64,000 bases of DNA from positions 21,434,001-21,498,000 of the forward strand of contig JAWHQI010000004.1 in the NCBI GenBank assembly GCA_033032865.1, written 5' to 3'. The stretch is from Dactylorhiza incarnata. Taxonomy: Eukaryota > Streptophyta > Magnoliopsida > Asparagales > Orchidaceae. This document shows positions 35,159 to 47,454 of this stretch, piece by piece; the stretch's first letter is position 1, and the number at the start of each line of letters is the position of its first letter. The notes beneath the pieces are model-generated. The model was not told where the DNA came from and did no database searches. It saw only the letters and a program-made list of their open reading frames with translations. The position numbers and the translations under genes are program-made.

Positions 35159-36699
35159 TTAAAAGCATTTAACCAATTAATTAACACATGCATCATTAAT
35201 TAAATGTTTACAAAACCTATAGAAAAGTTCTTCCAAAAATTCCCATTTTGGGGTAGGATGTGTCTTTGGGCATAACTCATGCATGTCAAAAATCACAGCC
35301 TAATTGGAGTTGTAGAAGTCCAATTTAACCAATTACAACATGGGTGATAAATGCTCACCATTCTCCATACATTATTCTTACTTGCATGTCGTATTTCCCA
35401 AACATGAACATGCTCAAATTATCTGGAATTTCTACCAGAGGCATATCATGGCATAATAAGATCCCCACCAAAAATTTGGGGTCTTTTGAGTTCATAACCC
35501 TATCTAATTTACTCATGCATGAATTATGAAATTATTATAAAAACCTTAGAACAAGTTTTCCAAAAAAATCCTATTTTGGGGCAGGGTATTCATTTGGGCA
35601 TGACTCATGCATGGCCCAAATTTCAGCCTATTTGGAGTTACAGAGCTCCTTAAATTAATTAATTGGTGTCTAGGGCACTCTACTATTTGCTCCAAATTGA
35701 GTGAACTCAATTTCTACAATTAGTAGAGACCTAGGGCTTCATTTTTCATGTTGGGCACTTTTCATGATTTTGCCTCTAAGTATTTTCTATAAATAATTAA
35801 AGATCAGGCAAAAATCCTAATATAGCAGCTAATTAAATAATGTGGTCTGCATATAACCGATCATCCAGATCGAACGGCTCAAAAGTCGTCTTCCTCCTTG
35901 AGCCATGGGCTCAGATTTACTCTTCCTGGGCCGATTTCTCCCCTTATTCCGGACACCTGGGGGCATCTCCGGCCAAACCCTCAAGCCACCATCTCCGACC
36001 GAGGTTTGGTCATCCACCGTCGGGGAGATCTCGGTCGTAGGTCGCCAGAGTTTCTCTCCCACCAAGTTCAATTTTCGAGTTGGGAACACAAACTGAAATG
36101 GATTTTCTCCATTTCTTCTTAGATTTTGAAAATAGAAGAAGGATGAAACTAGCACAAGAGGAGGAGAGAAGGAAACCTGCCTTTGATTGGGCTTGAGCTT
36201 GAGAGAATTTCGGGTTTGCCATGGCCGACCACCATGTTGAGCTCTCATGTTGATTCTTCATTTCTCCACCAAATGCTGAGATCCAAAGCTTTATTTCGAC
36301 TCCTTCCCACCTTCTGAAGTTGATGGTGAGGTTAATTTGGAGTGGAGAAGGCTCTAGGTGGAGTTACCATTAAGGGGATTTCGGCCAAGCTTGGGGAGCC
36401 TTACCCAGCTGTAATGTGGCCTGGAATTGGCTGTATTTTGGCTGAGGATTGCATGGGGAGTTGAAGGGAATGCTTTGGGAGAGGAATTGGGTGCCAAGTG
36501 GAGCTAATTCCATGAATTCCCCTTTTCTCTCAATTTAATTTTGGGGGAAATTCCAAATTCACAACTTACATGCCTCCCTCTTTCAAATTCAGAGGGACGC
36601 GCATGGTAATTGATATTTGGGATGCAGAATGGGCCTCTATTGAGGGCCTTAGCCCATGGGAATTGGCTTTAATTCCACATAAGCCCAATTTAGGCCTAT

Positions 36700-37080
36700 T
36701 TGACCTAGTGTTGACTTTTGAGTTGACATGGTCAAATTGATGAGTGGGATGACCCTATATGGTGGTAATGGGTGCATGAGCACAATGAATGGTGGATTGG
36801 GCCATGGTGGCTCCCACATTGGGTCTATTTAGCCTAATTAGGCCAATTTGGGGTGATGTTGACCAAGAGTTGACTTTTATCAATTTGGTGAAATTGAGTG
36901 GGCCCAATGGGTCAATGTTGACTCCTTTGGCCTCCCTTGATTGTTAAGTGGACTTGGGGGAAGTCAATTAGGTCAATTGAACCATAATTTGCCCTAAATA
37001 GGGTGGTTTGACCTATTTGGGGATCGAGTTGACTTTAGTCAATTTGATCAATTGGGTTGAGCCCAATGGGTCCTAAATTA
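36700..37080. promoter_or_regulatory. Cluster of TTGAC cores (W-box-like) in LTR K
   Basis: About a dozen TTGAC or GTCAA cores, several as TTGACT or TTGACC, occur in 380 bases. W-boxes (TTGACC/T) bind WRKY factors in plants. The whole stretch is internally repetitive (GTTGACTTT..TCAATTTGG), so some copies come from local duplication. Confidence 0.45.
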
Positions 37081-37309
37081 CCCAAGGGACTCCCTAAGGG
37101 GTTTAAGAAGAGTTGGTGGGCTAAACTTGTCATTTTGAAGCATAAATATCAAGCCCTAAGCCTTGGAGTCAAATTTGGCTATTTGCACACCAATGTGATT
37201 TTCACCTATTCACCTTGGTTCTTATGGCCATTTTGGTCTCTTAGAGCAATGTCGTGACCTTGTCATGACAAAATGCACCTTAGGGGTCTTGTAGGAATGG
37301 GATGTTACA

Positions 37310-38101
37310 AATCCCAATAAAATGAAGAAACAGTTTTGTCCCCGAAATTTTAAGTTAAGTCTACGTGGTTTAGAGTTCAGAATATACCCGGAAGGTTTAA
37401 TAGTTTTTGTGCAACATGACTCACAATTGACATTGGAAATGGTTAGTTCTAATCACATCACCTCATCCTCAATTTTTCTCTCAAGTGCACTCTCATTAGA
37501 CCTTATTATGTTTGTAATCAAGATCTTCAACCTAAGGGTTCTTAAATATTTTCCCAATTTGATGAAGATATATGATTATAGCTTATGTAATATTAGTTCT
37601 TCTAATTTCAAGACATCATCATTCATTAGACCACAGTCATTTACTAAATTCAAGGATACTCTAGTGATGATCAAGCTTAGTTCCAATATTCAAGTTCATA
37701 TGGGTCATCAATTCCAAAGTTCACAAAAATTCATAAATTGTAAATCCTCCAAGATTACTTCTTAAAGTGCACGTAATCATGTTAATGCCCTACAACCTTA
37801 ATCCTGGGTTTATCCCAAATCTAGGTGTTATTGATGGTCAAATCTATAGTTCTCATTTTTGTTAATCACAGACCAAGCTCAAATTGTAAGACCACCTTTT
37901 ATGCCATTTCACCAGGTCTTATGCCCAGAACCGCCGCCCTGCGGTGACACCAACTCTCAGGAAGGCCGCCGCTACAAGACACCAATTCTGCCGGCAAGTT
38001 TAACATCCGGGCCAACCATACGTCACAGAGAAATAAAGAAGAAGAATATGAGATTAAGTCCACATCACAAGGTGATATATATATAATATCACAGAATAGT
38101 C
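37310..38101 (-). other. K internal tail and unassigned DNA
   Basis: The part near 37,310-37,370 resembles the pre-LTR region of a gypsy element on the minus strand. The remainder to H has no convincing protein similarity; ORFs of 147 and 114 codons here show no recognisable domain. A GC-richer patch at 37915-38000 contrasts with its surroundings and is unassigned. Confidence 0.4.
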
Positions 38102-38254
38102 TGTTGGAACACAGTTTTCCTAATCCCTTTGGTTTGAGAATAACAAATCTTGTATTTAATCTAGTTTGTAATTGTATTTTTAGCATGTAGGTTTGAAAAA
38201 AAATGACACTAGGATGTTCTATTATTGGTCTGGACTTGTTCACAAGCTAAAAAG
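38102..38254 (+). repeat. H 5' LTR, piece 1
   Basis: TGTTGGAACACAG...TTTGAGAATAACAAATC is the LTR start shared with A. The piece ends with AAAAG (38250-38254), the left copy of E's target duplication. Confidence 0.85.
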
Positions 38255-38924
38255 TGTTGGAGTTGGGGAACACTTCTGGTCAGGGTTCGTCGAACGACGT
38301 TCGACAAAAGGAGAAGGGTTCGGCGAACTCCGCCTGCGTTTGTCAAATGGGTCCTTAAGTAATGTCGTCTCAACGGATGTTGCTGAATCGCCTTAGCGAG
38401 TATACATGTCGTCTCAGCAGATGTTGTTGAACTGTCTTAGTGGATATGCATGCCGTCTTAGCGGATGTTGCTGAATCATCTCAGCGGGTATACATGCCGT
38501 CTCAGCGGATGTTGCTGAACTGTCTCAGCGGATATACATGCCGTCTCAGCGGATGTTGTTGAACTGTCTCAGCGAATGTTGTTCTGAGCCCAGTTTGGCG
38601 CCTTATTTAAAGGGTGCGTAACCTTGGTTTAGGGTTAAGCGTAGAGAGTGCAATAGTGTTTTTTGAGCGGTTGTCCTTGGCGGCGGTTCCTCTGTTCTTG
38701 TCTGAAGAGGGTTGAGTGAGGTAGGATTGGTTTTTCTTGATCCTTGTAACCTTGTAAGCTGTAATCCGATTTGGTGATTAGAACATCGTGAAGAGGAAGG
38801 GGAGAGGGGACGTAGCCCGGATTGGGGTGAACCTCTGTAGATCTGTGTGTCTTCTGTGATTGATCTGTGATTCTTGTGAATTTTTCTTTCGAATTCTCAT
38901 CTCGGCACACCCTATTTCTTTACA
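38255..38924 (+). repeat. Element E 5' LTR (670 bp)
   Basis: It runs from TGTTGGAGTTGGGGAACA to CTATTTCTTTACA. It holds a TTCGTCGAAC box group at the start (38285-38345) and about six GTCTCAGCGGATGTTG-type repeats of 40-45 bases (38365-38580). A TATA box, TATTTAAAG, lies at 38604-38612. The 3' LTR has the same structure, with one box pair fewer at the start. Confidence 0.92.
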
Positions 38925-38926
38925 TT

Positions 38927-38938
38927 TGGTATCAGAAG
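38927..38938 (+). other. Primer binding site of element E
   Basis: TGGTATCAGAAG lies two bases after the 5' LTR, matching an initiator methionine tRNA primer over the first ten bases. Confidence 0.85.
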
Positions 38939-38957
38939 GAGGTTCTTGATCCTGGAA

Positions 38958-39971
38958 ATGGGTTCTGGCGGTGTGCGGATCGAAATCGAGAAGTTTGACG
39001 GAAGTCGATTCGATCTATGGAAGATGAAGATGGAGGATATGTTGATTGATCGAGATCTATGGTCTGCGATCGAAGATGATCCTCCCGTTGCTAAGGTTGG
39101 AGAGAAGGATGCGAGCACATCGAAAGGATAATCTGCAGAGGCGACTGCAGCGGTTACAGTGGAGGCTACGACCTGGATGAAAACCGATCGGAAGGCTAAG
39201 GGCCTGATCCGGTTATTCCTAGCAGATTCAATCTTGACTAATGTCATGGAGGAGACTTCAGCATGAAGTCTGTGGCGTAAGTTGGAATCCCATTACCAGA
39301 GCAAGTCCCTGGTAAACAAATTGCTATTGAGGAAGAAGTGGTATAAACTTCGGATGCATGAGGGCAATTCGTTTTCAGAGCACTTGAATCAATTCAATAC
39401 CATTGTGAGTCAGATAATCTCTATTGGTGAGAAGATCTCGGATGAGGATAGAGCCATCACCTTGTTGTGCTCGCTGCCAAATTCATGGGACAATCTGATT
39501 GTCGTGATTGGGGGGAGTGGAGACAAGGAACTGTCAAATGATACTGTATGTGCAGCTCTTTTATCTGAGGAGACCAGGAGAGGAGGTTCTGAGGTGACGA
39601 GCAAAGGAGCTTTGAGTGTATCTAGATCCCATCCTCAACGAAGGGAGAATAAGCATGGTGGATATCGAGATAAGTTTCGAGGTAGATCCAAGAGCCAGGA
39701 GAGGGAGAAGGGTAAGAAGCCCATTCGGCGCTGGAAGTACAATGAGACTAGTCATGTGAAGTCTCAATGTCCGAACAAGGCCGTTCCGAACAAGGAGACA
39801 CCGATAACTTCTGGTACAAAAAAGGAGGGCGACGACAGTGACATGTACATCGCTACAGCGTGCATTGCTCAGAGAGATTCTGATATGTGGTATGTAGACA
39901 CAGGAGCATCATACCACATGACCCCTCATAGGCACTGGTTCTGTGAGTATGAGAGGTTTGATGGTGGAGAT
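38958..39971 (+). pseudogene. Element E gag and start of protease
   Basis: ATG at 38958 opens with an EIEKFDG block and LWKMKM typical of copia gag. A TAA at 39129-39131 and a TGA near 39264 interrupt it. The long piece 39282-39995 has the LLCSLPNSWDNL block and a basic arginine-rich stretch. The zinc knuckle has lost its first two cysteines: the site reads WKYNETSHVKSQC where C-X2-C is expected. Protease DTGASYHMT follows near 39896. The frame is cut by F at 39971; the protease continues at 48856 after the duplicated GAGAT. Confidence 0.85.
39967..39971 (+). other. Target duplication GAGAT, left copy (element F)
   Basis: GAGAT precedes TGTTGG of F and recurs at 48851-48855 after CCAACA. It lies in E's protease region. 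Confidence 0.9.
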
Positions 39972-41344
39972 TGTTGGATCTTACGGCGCCCTTAGAGGGG
40001 GGGGGGGTGAATAAGGGAATAAAAATTCTTTTTGCAATTTTATGGAGATTACTAAATTGTTTAAAGTAATATTAGAACACAAAATAACAATTTAGCTAAA
40101 GGAAGAAAAATATCATAATTTGCAAGTTTAGGATTTAGAAACAAATGCTAAATTGTTATATGATGAAATAGATTAAGATAAATAATTTAGACAAAGTGAT
40201 TTGAATTGAAAGCTTTGTAACCAATATTTTAGAGATTGCGCCAAATGAGAGAAATCAAGTAAACACAAATAGAGACATGATTATATTATATGAAAAGGTG
40301 TTTACAAAAATTGATTTCAATATCGCTAGAAATCGGAGGCGTACATATGTAAATAATTTTTCCTTTTCTATATCTACTCGTATCCCCATGAACCGGTTGG
40401 CTTTAGCCTATCCTTCCCCGGATATGGCCTCAAGCCACTCTAGCCAACCCTTCCCCGGATATGGCCTCGAGCAACCCCTAGATCTAATCACCTAGACCTA
40501 GTCGCCAACACAAGGTGAATTTCCCCCTAAGTCCTCCCAGACCTAGTCGCCAACACAAGGCGAATTAACTAAACAGTTACAATGAAAGTATGGAATGGAA
40601 ATAATGAAAACAATAATAAAACTCCCTATATGAGATCTTCTGAAGTCGGAGATGAAGGATCGATGTAGTATAAGAGAGGTCGAAGCGATCGTCCTTCGGA
40701 TGTAGCGTGACGTAGTCGTCCTCCAGAATTCTCCTTAAGCTTTTTGTGGGAGATCCATCTTCGGCAGCATAACAGCACTGGAATTGTGGCACAAGCAACC
40801 TCTCTGGGATGGATTACCAAAATGATCGAAGTTGGCTCATTTTATAGAACTTGGAGATAGCGCATGCGGTAGCTCCTAGCGCCTGCGGTAGCGTTCGTTT
40901 GGAGCAGTTACAAAACCGTTGGCTGCGTGGCTCTGTGCACGAACTTGAGTTAGCGCTGGCGGTAGCGATAGCGCTGGCAGTAGCACTCGTGTGGAGCAGT
41001 TACGAAACTGTCGGTGGCATGGCGATCTGCACGAGCTGAAGCTAGCGCCTGGCGTTAGCGTCAGCACTGGCGGTAGTGCTAAGGAAACCGCTGAGATGAG
41101 GCTAACCGCTGAGACAGAAGCTGAGATGAAACCGCTGAGACGGAACCAACTGAGCTAGCGCCTGGCTTAAGTGATAGCGCTGGCGTTAGTGCTGCTCCTT
41201 TCAAAAGATTGTTCCAAGCTGCTTTATACATGTGGAGTATTGTACATATAGTTCCTGCACACTATAAACACACTACAAGCAATATCAAATACAATATAGG
41301 ATTTGTTATTCTCAAACAAAGGGATGTGACACACATGTCCAACA
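39972..41344 (-). repeat. Element F 3' LTR (1373 bp)
   Basis: The plus strand runs from TGTTGGATCTTACGGCGCCC with a run of G to ATGTCCAACA. TAGCGCTGGCGGTAGCG boxes fill 40850-41060 and 41150-41200, with CCGCTGAGAC boxes at 41085-41150. A TATA box lies at 40846-40839 on the minus strand. Confidence 0.92.
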
Positions 41345-41610
41345 ATCTCCCCCTTTTGATAATAACAAATCCTTTAAGCAAGAAATCAACAATAGTGTTT
41401 ATAGATAAGATAAGCAAGATAAAAGTGCAACTATAGTAATTGATATGCATGATAATGTGCATACTCCCCCTATCTTAATGCTCCCCCTACATAAATGCAA
41501 TTTATGTGTTACTCCCCCTAAATGATAGATTTCATGAATTAGTCTTCCCTTATTTATCTATATTTCTCCTATATATATTTCTTAAATTAATCTCCCCCTT
41601 TTGGTATTAT
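41345..41610 (-). promoter_or_regulatory. Polypurine cluster of element F
   Basis: CTCCCCC on the plus strand (GGGGGAG on the minus) occurs at 41348-41354, 41464-41470, 41481-41487, 41512-41518 and about 41592-41598. The first adjoins the 3' LTR. Confidence 0.85.
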
Positions 41611-42259
41611 CAAAAGAAGGTGAGGTGAGGGTAGTAAGGAGGCATTCTTTAGGCTAGTTATAAATCATGATCGAGCTTTTGTAATATATGAAATGATAAT
41701 GAGTTTAAGCATAGCAAATATAAGAGATTTCAAATATAAAGATAAGAGTTGTAAGCATGCGGAAGATTATAATAAACATCTTTTTGTAAGCATGAAAAAC
41801 ATAAGTAAAAATATGAGTTTTAGTTCAAAATTGAAAGATGCTTTAACCTTTTTGAAATCTCAAAGTTTTTCATAAAAATACCAAGCATGAAATGAACATA
41901 TCAAAGAGAGATTATACTACAATGTTACTTAATTCTAAGTTCAAGAAATACCAAAACATTGTAGAGATCATGCTAGGTTATCTAGTGCATTTTTATATAA
42001 AGAGTAGTATAGATAAAGCATTAAAATCCAATACTCATGAGAAGAAGTGTTATGAAAGATAATGATGTGCACATAAGTGTATTTTGGGCAATGTTAACAA
42101 TTGATTTAAATCAACAAAAATACAAGACATATGTAAAGTAAAGTGCACAATAAAACACAAGTAAATTACTTTCACACACTTTAATGCACAAGGTTTTAAC
42201 AAAGTGGTGTAATAACCAAGGTTTGCACAAGACACTTTACTATTCTTTCCAAGGTTCTC

Positions 42260-42295
42260 AACCTCACAATGCTTATGAAGACTTATCAGGAGGTT
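42260..42295 (-). other. Hairpin with conserved loop in F (homologue of A hairpin 1)
   Basis: On the minus strand AACCTC...GAGGTT encloses a TGATAAGTCTTCATAAGC loop and is followed by the GAACCTTGGAAAGAATAG block also found after the A hairpin. Confidence 0.6.
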
Positions 42296-43309
42296 CAAGT
42301 AGTGCTTGGTGGAGTTATATTTGTCTACATATATAATTTTTTTGTTCATATTTGTGAGACAACATTCTCCGAATACACTTGTTTTGCAAACCCATTTTTT
42401 TAACTTTTAACCACTTTTCTAAATTTCATAAGTGCAATTCAAATGTAGTGTAGGCAATAAACATATGCAAGTTTTAATTCATTGTACAAATACAATACAC
42501 AAGCAAGCATTTTTAGATTTTAAACACACATGTTGATTACCAAAAATAAGTGAGTGAAAGGTATCATTATCAATCATAATACATTTACTCAAACTTAGAG
42601 GCATGCTAAGCTTGGTTCTACACATTTTTCAATACAATTGATGCACTTTAAATAGATATATCAAAGCATGCTAAACAAAACATTGTTCATAGTAATTTCA
42701 AGGAATAAATTTTAACATTGTAAATAATAGAATTCATACATGCTTGATATTGACAATAAAGATCATACAGTTTTTTTGTTTAATCATTTTTAAATCAATT
42801 AAAAAAAGAAAATTACAAAACATATTTTTGTATTTTTGAATTTTGAATTTTTGTAGTTGATTTTTTATAATATGAATAAAACAAAAGTCAGAAACACAAC
42901 AAATAAGTAGAACATATGAACTAACATATTTTTATAGATTTTCAGAAATTTTAAAAATCAGAAAAATCAAACACTTATGCTAGCGCCGGCGCTAGTGATA
43001 GCGCGCCAAATAGTATGTGACTTTTTGAGAATTTAAAATTTTTGATTATTGATATTGATTAAGTGTCCTTAAAGTAGCTCCATGCTGAAATTTCAGAATT
43101 TTTGGAGATCTCTAGGTGGATCAAATTTGCATGAAACTTTCGCTTTTCAAATTCTTGTGTTTTACAAAACCATTTAAACATGAAGATATAAACTATGAAG
43201 ACACAAGAGGACATTTTTTATTGAATAACCCAAAATATGCATGATTTAAGTGATAAGTAAATAAAATTATCATGCAAAGAGTAATATAAGTACGTCCTAA
43301 GATTAAAGA

Positions 43310-43560
43310 CTACCCCGACTAAATGTGTACACCCTAGCCCCGTACTATGTGACGGATGGGCATGAGGAGCTGCACACATGCCGTAGGTTGGGGTGTTAAT
43401 CCCATATGCACACACTAAAGAACTCTCAACCTAGCACTCTTTCCCCCCAGTGCCTCGCAAGGCCCCACTGGAACCCTCCCCGGTTAAGGACAAGACATGA
43501 CTTAGAGGTTAGGTCTCTAATGTATACAACCCTACGCCCTCGCTATTGTGAGATATGAAG
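43310..43560. other. GC-richer block of unknown origin inside F
   Basis: This block differs from its AT-rich surroundings, with CCCC and GGGG tracts such as TTTCCCCCCAGTGCCTCGC. Both strands have stops throughout and no domain is recognisable. It could be captured host or element DNA. Confidence 0.4.
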
Positions 43561-44274
43561 TCAAAGGTAAAATAATCTTTTGGACAACCTATGCTTTTAA
43601 ATCTAAGGGTTGGTATATAAACTATGGGTTTTGTTTAATGTGATGAGTTATAAAGACGCATAGTTTTTCTACTTTTATGAGATGACGATATGTGATAACT
43701 AGCACAATTACTAATATTCAATAAGTGACAATGCTAGTATGATGAGTTTTGGGTTTAATGTCATGTCATAAGATTTATATTGAAATTGCATGTATTCCAA
43801 AATAGAATTTCAAATTATAGATCTAGAATAGAGTGATGATTAAGTTTGATGTATCTTTATTATTCCTAGGTTGGTTCTAGAATCTATATATATGTGAGAT
43901 ACATGCAATCAATATCAAAGCATATCCATGCACCAACTAATGTAAAGAAAGCAATGTTCATATTTTTATCATAAGATTCATAATTCTTATTATTGATTTG
44001 AGATATTTCTTGATAGAACATGAATTATGATTTATGATTATAGAGAATTTTGCATAGAATATATGTTATATCATCTCAATGTATGTGATTTCTATTCTTT
44101 CTAGACTTACGACAATATGATCTGGTGAATTTCTTTTGAATAAGCATGTTTGATTTTTAAGTCTAGAAAATGATGATCATGTAATCATATTAAAGACAAA
44201 GATCACATATATAGTGTCTTGAAATATGATAAGCATAATGAATTTGTTGAAACATAAATTTGATATCCGTCTGT

Positions 44275-44700
44275 CCGTCATTCGTCGATACTTCATGTGA
44301 ACATTCGACGAATTGAATTAGCCATCGTCGAGACTTCACGTGAACATTCGACGAATTGACTTAGCCATTGAAAAATACTGACCAAAGCTTGAAAACTGTC
44401 TTCTGTTTTCATTCGTCGGAATTCATCGGGAGTTCTCGAGAACATTCGACGAATTGACTTAGCCGCACAATTTCATTCACAAGTCAGACTTTTTGACTTC
44501 TGTCTGCGTTCGTCGATATTCGTCGGGAGTTCATGAGAACATTCGACGAAAAGACTTATCTGCAGAAATTTCTTCTTTAAACTAGAAATTTGGCTTCTAT
44601 CTGGATTCGTCGAGATTCATCGGAACTTCATGAGACATCTCGACGAATTGACTTAGAAAAAATTTCTTTTCTTCACGAGACATCTCGTCGAGATTTTTTT
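44275..44700. repeat. TTCGTCGA / TTCGACGAA array in F
   Basis: About five diverged units of 75-110 bases each hold ATTCGTCGA at one end and ACATTCGACGAATTGACTTAGCC at the other, giving inverted pairs separated by 20-30 bases. The core matches the boxes of C, A and E. Confidence 0.8.
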
Positions 44701-45809
44701 TTTTTTTAGGAATTTTAGTATTCTATATAATTTCAAATCACATAGTTATCATGATATATTAATAACATTGTAAATGTTATACCTAGCATAAATATATAAG
44801 CATAGACCAAAATGCTAGGATGATGAGATTGAATGCAATGTTATTACATAGGATTAATGGAGATTATGTTGCATGTAATATGAGAAGTTTTCAAATTAAT
44901 TTTCTTTAGACCTAGAATGAAATGATTAAACTTTTGATTTGATCTTAATGATACAAGATGATTCTAAGGTCTAAATTACATGCAAACATTGGTGACACAC
45001 ATCACACACATAATATCTAAATTAATATATGAAATAATTATAATAAGGATAACATGTGATGAAAAAATCCATAAACACAGAAATTTCAAAATCAAGCAAA
45101 CTAAGATAGCTTTTAAAACGGAGTTGAAATTGGGCAAGTTGACAGCACCAAAAGAACTCAAATGAGCAAGCCTAGTTTGCCGTTGGATGGAGATTTTTGT
45201 GCTCTTTCCGAAAATATATTAAACGCAAAAATCAGGCGAGCGGATCAAAAGATATGGATGTTTGAACTTTTGATCGTAAACTCGCATTTTTGAAAAATTA
45301 AACATGCGTTTAGATGAATTTTTGTTTTCAATTTTTCTTTGATAATATTTTTCATTATAAGGGCTATCAAATGCAACAAATAGAAAAATAATCAAAATGT
45401 TGCGCATTTTAATTTTTAGCTTAAGCCCTTTAATAAACCACTTAAATCCATATTTTTTTAAAATAATTTCATTAGTCTTGAAAATAATTTCAATATTCAA
45501 ATGATAATGTTAATTCAAGACATTGATGGGTAAAGGATTTAAAAGGATATACATATAAGCAATTTTAAAGGATGAAAGGTAGGTCACTTTTAAGATCATA
45601 TGACTTTATGTTCAATTTTAATTCAATTTGATTTGATAAACATTTGGCTTAAGATGTAAAAGTCATATTTCATAATATATCTAAGTGACCTTAACATGTT
45701 GGCTCAAAAATAAAAAATAAACAAAAAGAAAAAAAATTAAGCATATCATGAAGTAGAGTACTGATATTTCATTTTTAATTTATTTCTACTTCATGCAATA
45801 CAATGATTC

Positions 45810-47406
45810 TTAGTGAATGAGAGATTTAGGTATCCAAAGGGGACCAAGTGTGATGGTTCCTTTGGGTACCCAAATACATCGTGTAGGCTTTTGGAGAGAT
45901 AGTGATGAATGGGCCTTTACAAGTGGAGTTAATGTTTCATTTTAAATTTAGGGCCTCCATTCATACTTTGGTTGTTTTTCTTTTAAATTCATATTATGAT
46001 TATTTGACATCTTTTTGGAATGATAGTTGTTTGAAAAATAATTCATTTGGGATTTAAGTTTATTCAAATTATTTTTCAAAATAGATTGATGTTGATAATC
46101 ATAATGAATTTTATTATAACGATTCTTTGAAAGTTTATAAGAGTGATTATTTTTGTTGAAAGTGTGGGTTACAATATGTTGTATATAATTGATTCTTATT
46201 TTGATAATTTTCATTTCCACTCTTTCTTATAGACTTACTCTTATAATATGAAGGATAATATTTTATAGTTTGATTTTCATGAAAAGGAGTTTTTAAATTT
46301 GAGACATGATTGAAAATATATTGAGACTTATAATAATGACTCTTAAGAATTTTGTGAGGATCATAATTCTTTTTGAAACAAAACTCCTTTTGATTTAATG
46401 TGTGAAAATGGTCCTTTTTAGAAATGATTTTGTAAGGTAATTTATCCTTGTTATTCAAAAACTTATGATGAAATTCATTACATGACATTTGAAATTTTTC
46501 AACAAAAGATTTTAATTGTATTAACTTACAAGTTAAAGCATCATTTTCAACTATCAATTTTTTATTATGTTCTTTAGAAACTAAGAGCCCTTTTTCAATA
46601 TCCTTGAATTTTTCTTTTAATTCATTGCAATCTAAACAAGGAATAGGAATTTTACCTAAAGAGCATGAAAGAGAATTTAACACATCAGTATTAGATTCTA
46701 CTTTAGCGTTTGCTTTTAAAGTTTTATTTTCTAAACGCAATTTGGAATTAGCATGTTTCAACTTTGAAATTTTACGTTTAGCAAATTTAAGCACACGAAA
46801 TGTAGAAATAGAATTTGTTACAAAAAGAGAAGATTTAGATTTTCTTACCTTGCTATAATTTCCATCTTCTCTTTTGCTTGATGTTTGGTCATCAAATGAG
46901 TCCAACATTGTGACGTTGTATTTTTCTTCCTCCAAGCATGAGTCCTCATCGATTTCTTCTCTTGGATCCATAAGGAATTCCTTGTCGATTTCACTCTTAG
47001 ATTTATCCTCCTCCAAGAGTGAGTCTTTGTCGATTTCTTCTCTTGGATCCATAAGGAATTCCTCTTGTTCATCATCTGTGGAAGGAAGACTATAAGTATT
47101 CTCCAGAAATTTCCAAACTTCATAAGCAGTAGGAAGTGTATAAATAAGTTTGAAAATATCTTTATCTAATGCACAATATATACTATTCATAGATTTGGCA
47201 TTTAAAAACATTTCATTTTTATTTAAAATACCTGGGGGCATTTTAATTGTAATATTCCATACTTCAATATCCAAAGATTTAAGAAATTTTTCCATAAGAA
47301 ATTTCCACCCATTATAATTTTTGCCTTCAAACAAAGGTGGTGCTAAAGATTTTTCATTTATAAGAAAGTTTTCCCCATTAATAGAAGCGAGATCATGAGA
47401 CGCCAT
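45810..47406 (-). pseudogene. Element F gag (internally deleted)
   Basis: ATG at 47406-47404 lies about 35 bases after the primer site. The 419-codon open stretch (to 46147) has the gag N-terminal block LAPPLFEGKNYNGWKFLMEKFL, the SMNSIYCALD block and YEVWKFLENTY. It then jumps to an acidic region, so about 150 codons present in B and H are missing. An acidic unit EEFLMDPREEID is duplicated in tandem. A long coiled coil follows (about codons 210-320). The end is frameshifted near 46,200, and a WVPK-type gag closing block is readable at 45,880-45,820. No CCHC knuckle is recognisable. Confidence 0.82.
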
Positions 47407-47440
47407 TATTCCTGGTTTTTAAACCGTTTGGAATAACCTA

Positions 47441-47452
47441 CCTCTGATACCA
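47441..47452 (-). other. Primer binding site of element F
   Basis: TGGTATCAGAGG on the minus strand, two bases after the 5' LTR. Confidence 0.88.
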
Positions 47453-47454
47453 CT

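Larger units (their letters stand above)
34195..37309 (-). repeat. Element K: gypsy-type LTR, left part missing
   Basis: The right end GGGATGTTACA is, on the minus strand, TGTAACATCCC, the usual start of plant chromovirus-type (Tekay/Del-like) LTRs. Next to it (37340-37360) the minus strand reads AATTTCGGGGACAAAA, which resembles the conserved sequence before such LTRs. Long direct near-repeats (TTGGGCATAACTCATGCATG at about 35265 and 35590, each followed by a CAGCCTA.TTGGAGTT block) and a GA-rich transcript-leader-like part (36250-35880, minus) are also typical. J is inserted at the left, so the other LTR end is lost. Confidence 0.55.
41611..45809 (-). other. F internal noncoding region where pol would be expected
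   Basis: Read on the minus strand from 45809, the region holds AT-rich unassigned DNA, a TTCGTCGA array (44700-44275), more AT-rich DNA, a GC-richer block (43560-43310), a stretch matching A's post-pol region with a perfect 16-bp palindrome (CTAGCGCCGGCGCTAG, 42980-42995), and the hairpin with the TGATAAGTCTT loop (42295-42260). No pol motif is visible in any frame, and ORFs stay below 100 codons. Confidence 0.75.

Noticed and set aside
35829..36261. Several overlapping ORFs of 60-140 codons on both strands
   Set aside because: They fall in the GC-richer leader-like part of gypsy LTR K, have no recognisable domain and occur in several frames at once.
37322..37765. 147-codon plus-strand ORF
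   Set aside because: No domain or homologue is recognisable, composition is that of AT-rich noncoding DNA, and it lies beside a minus-strand gypsy LTR.
43218..43560. Possible organellar or ribosomal DNA fragment because of GC-rich conserved-looking tracts
   Set aside because: I could not match it to any rRNA or tRNA structure; left as unassigned.
44275..44700. Regularly spaced short palindromic repeats that could be taken for a CRISPR-like array
   Set aside because: Repeats are diverged, the spacing is irregular, there are no cas genes and the DNA is plant nuclear; they are retrotransposon CpG boxes.
46604..46858. 84-codon plus-strand ORF and similar ones opposite F gag
   Set aside because: They are antisense shadows of the 419-codon gag frame.
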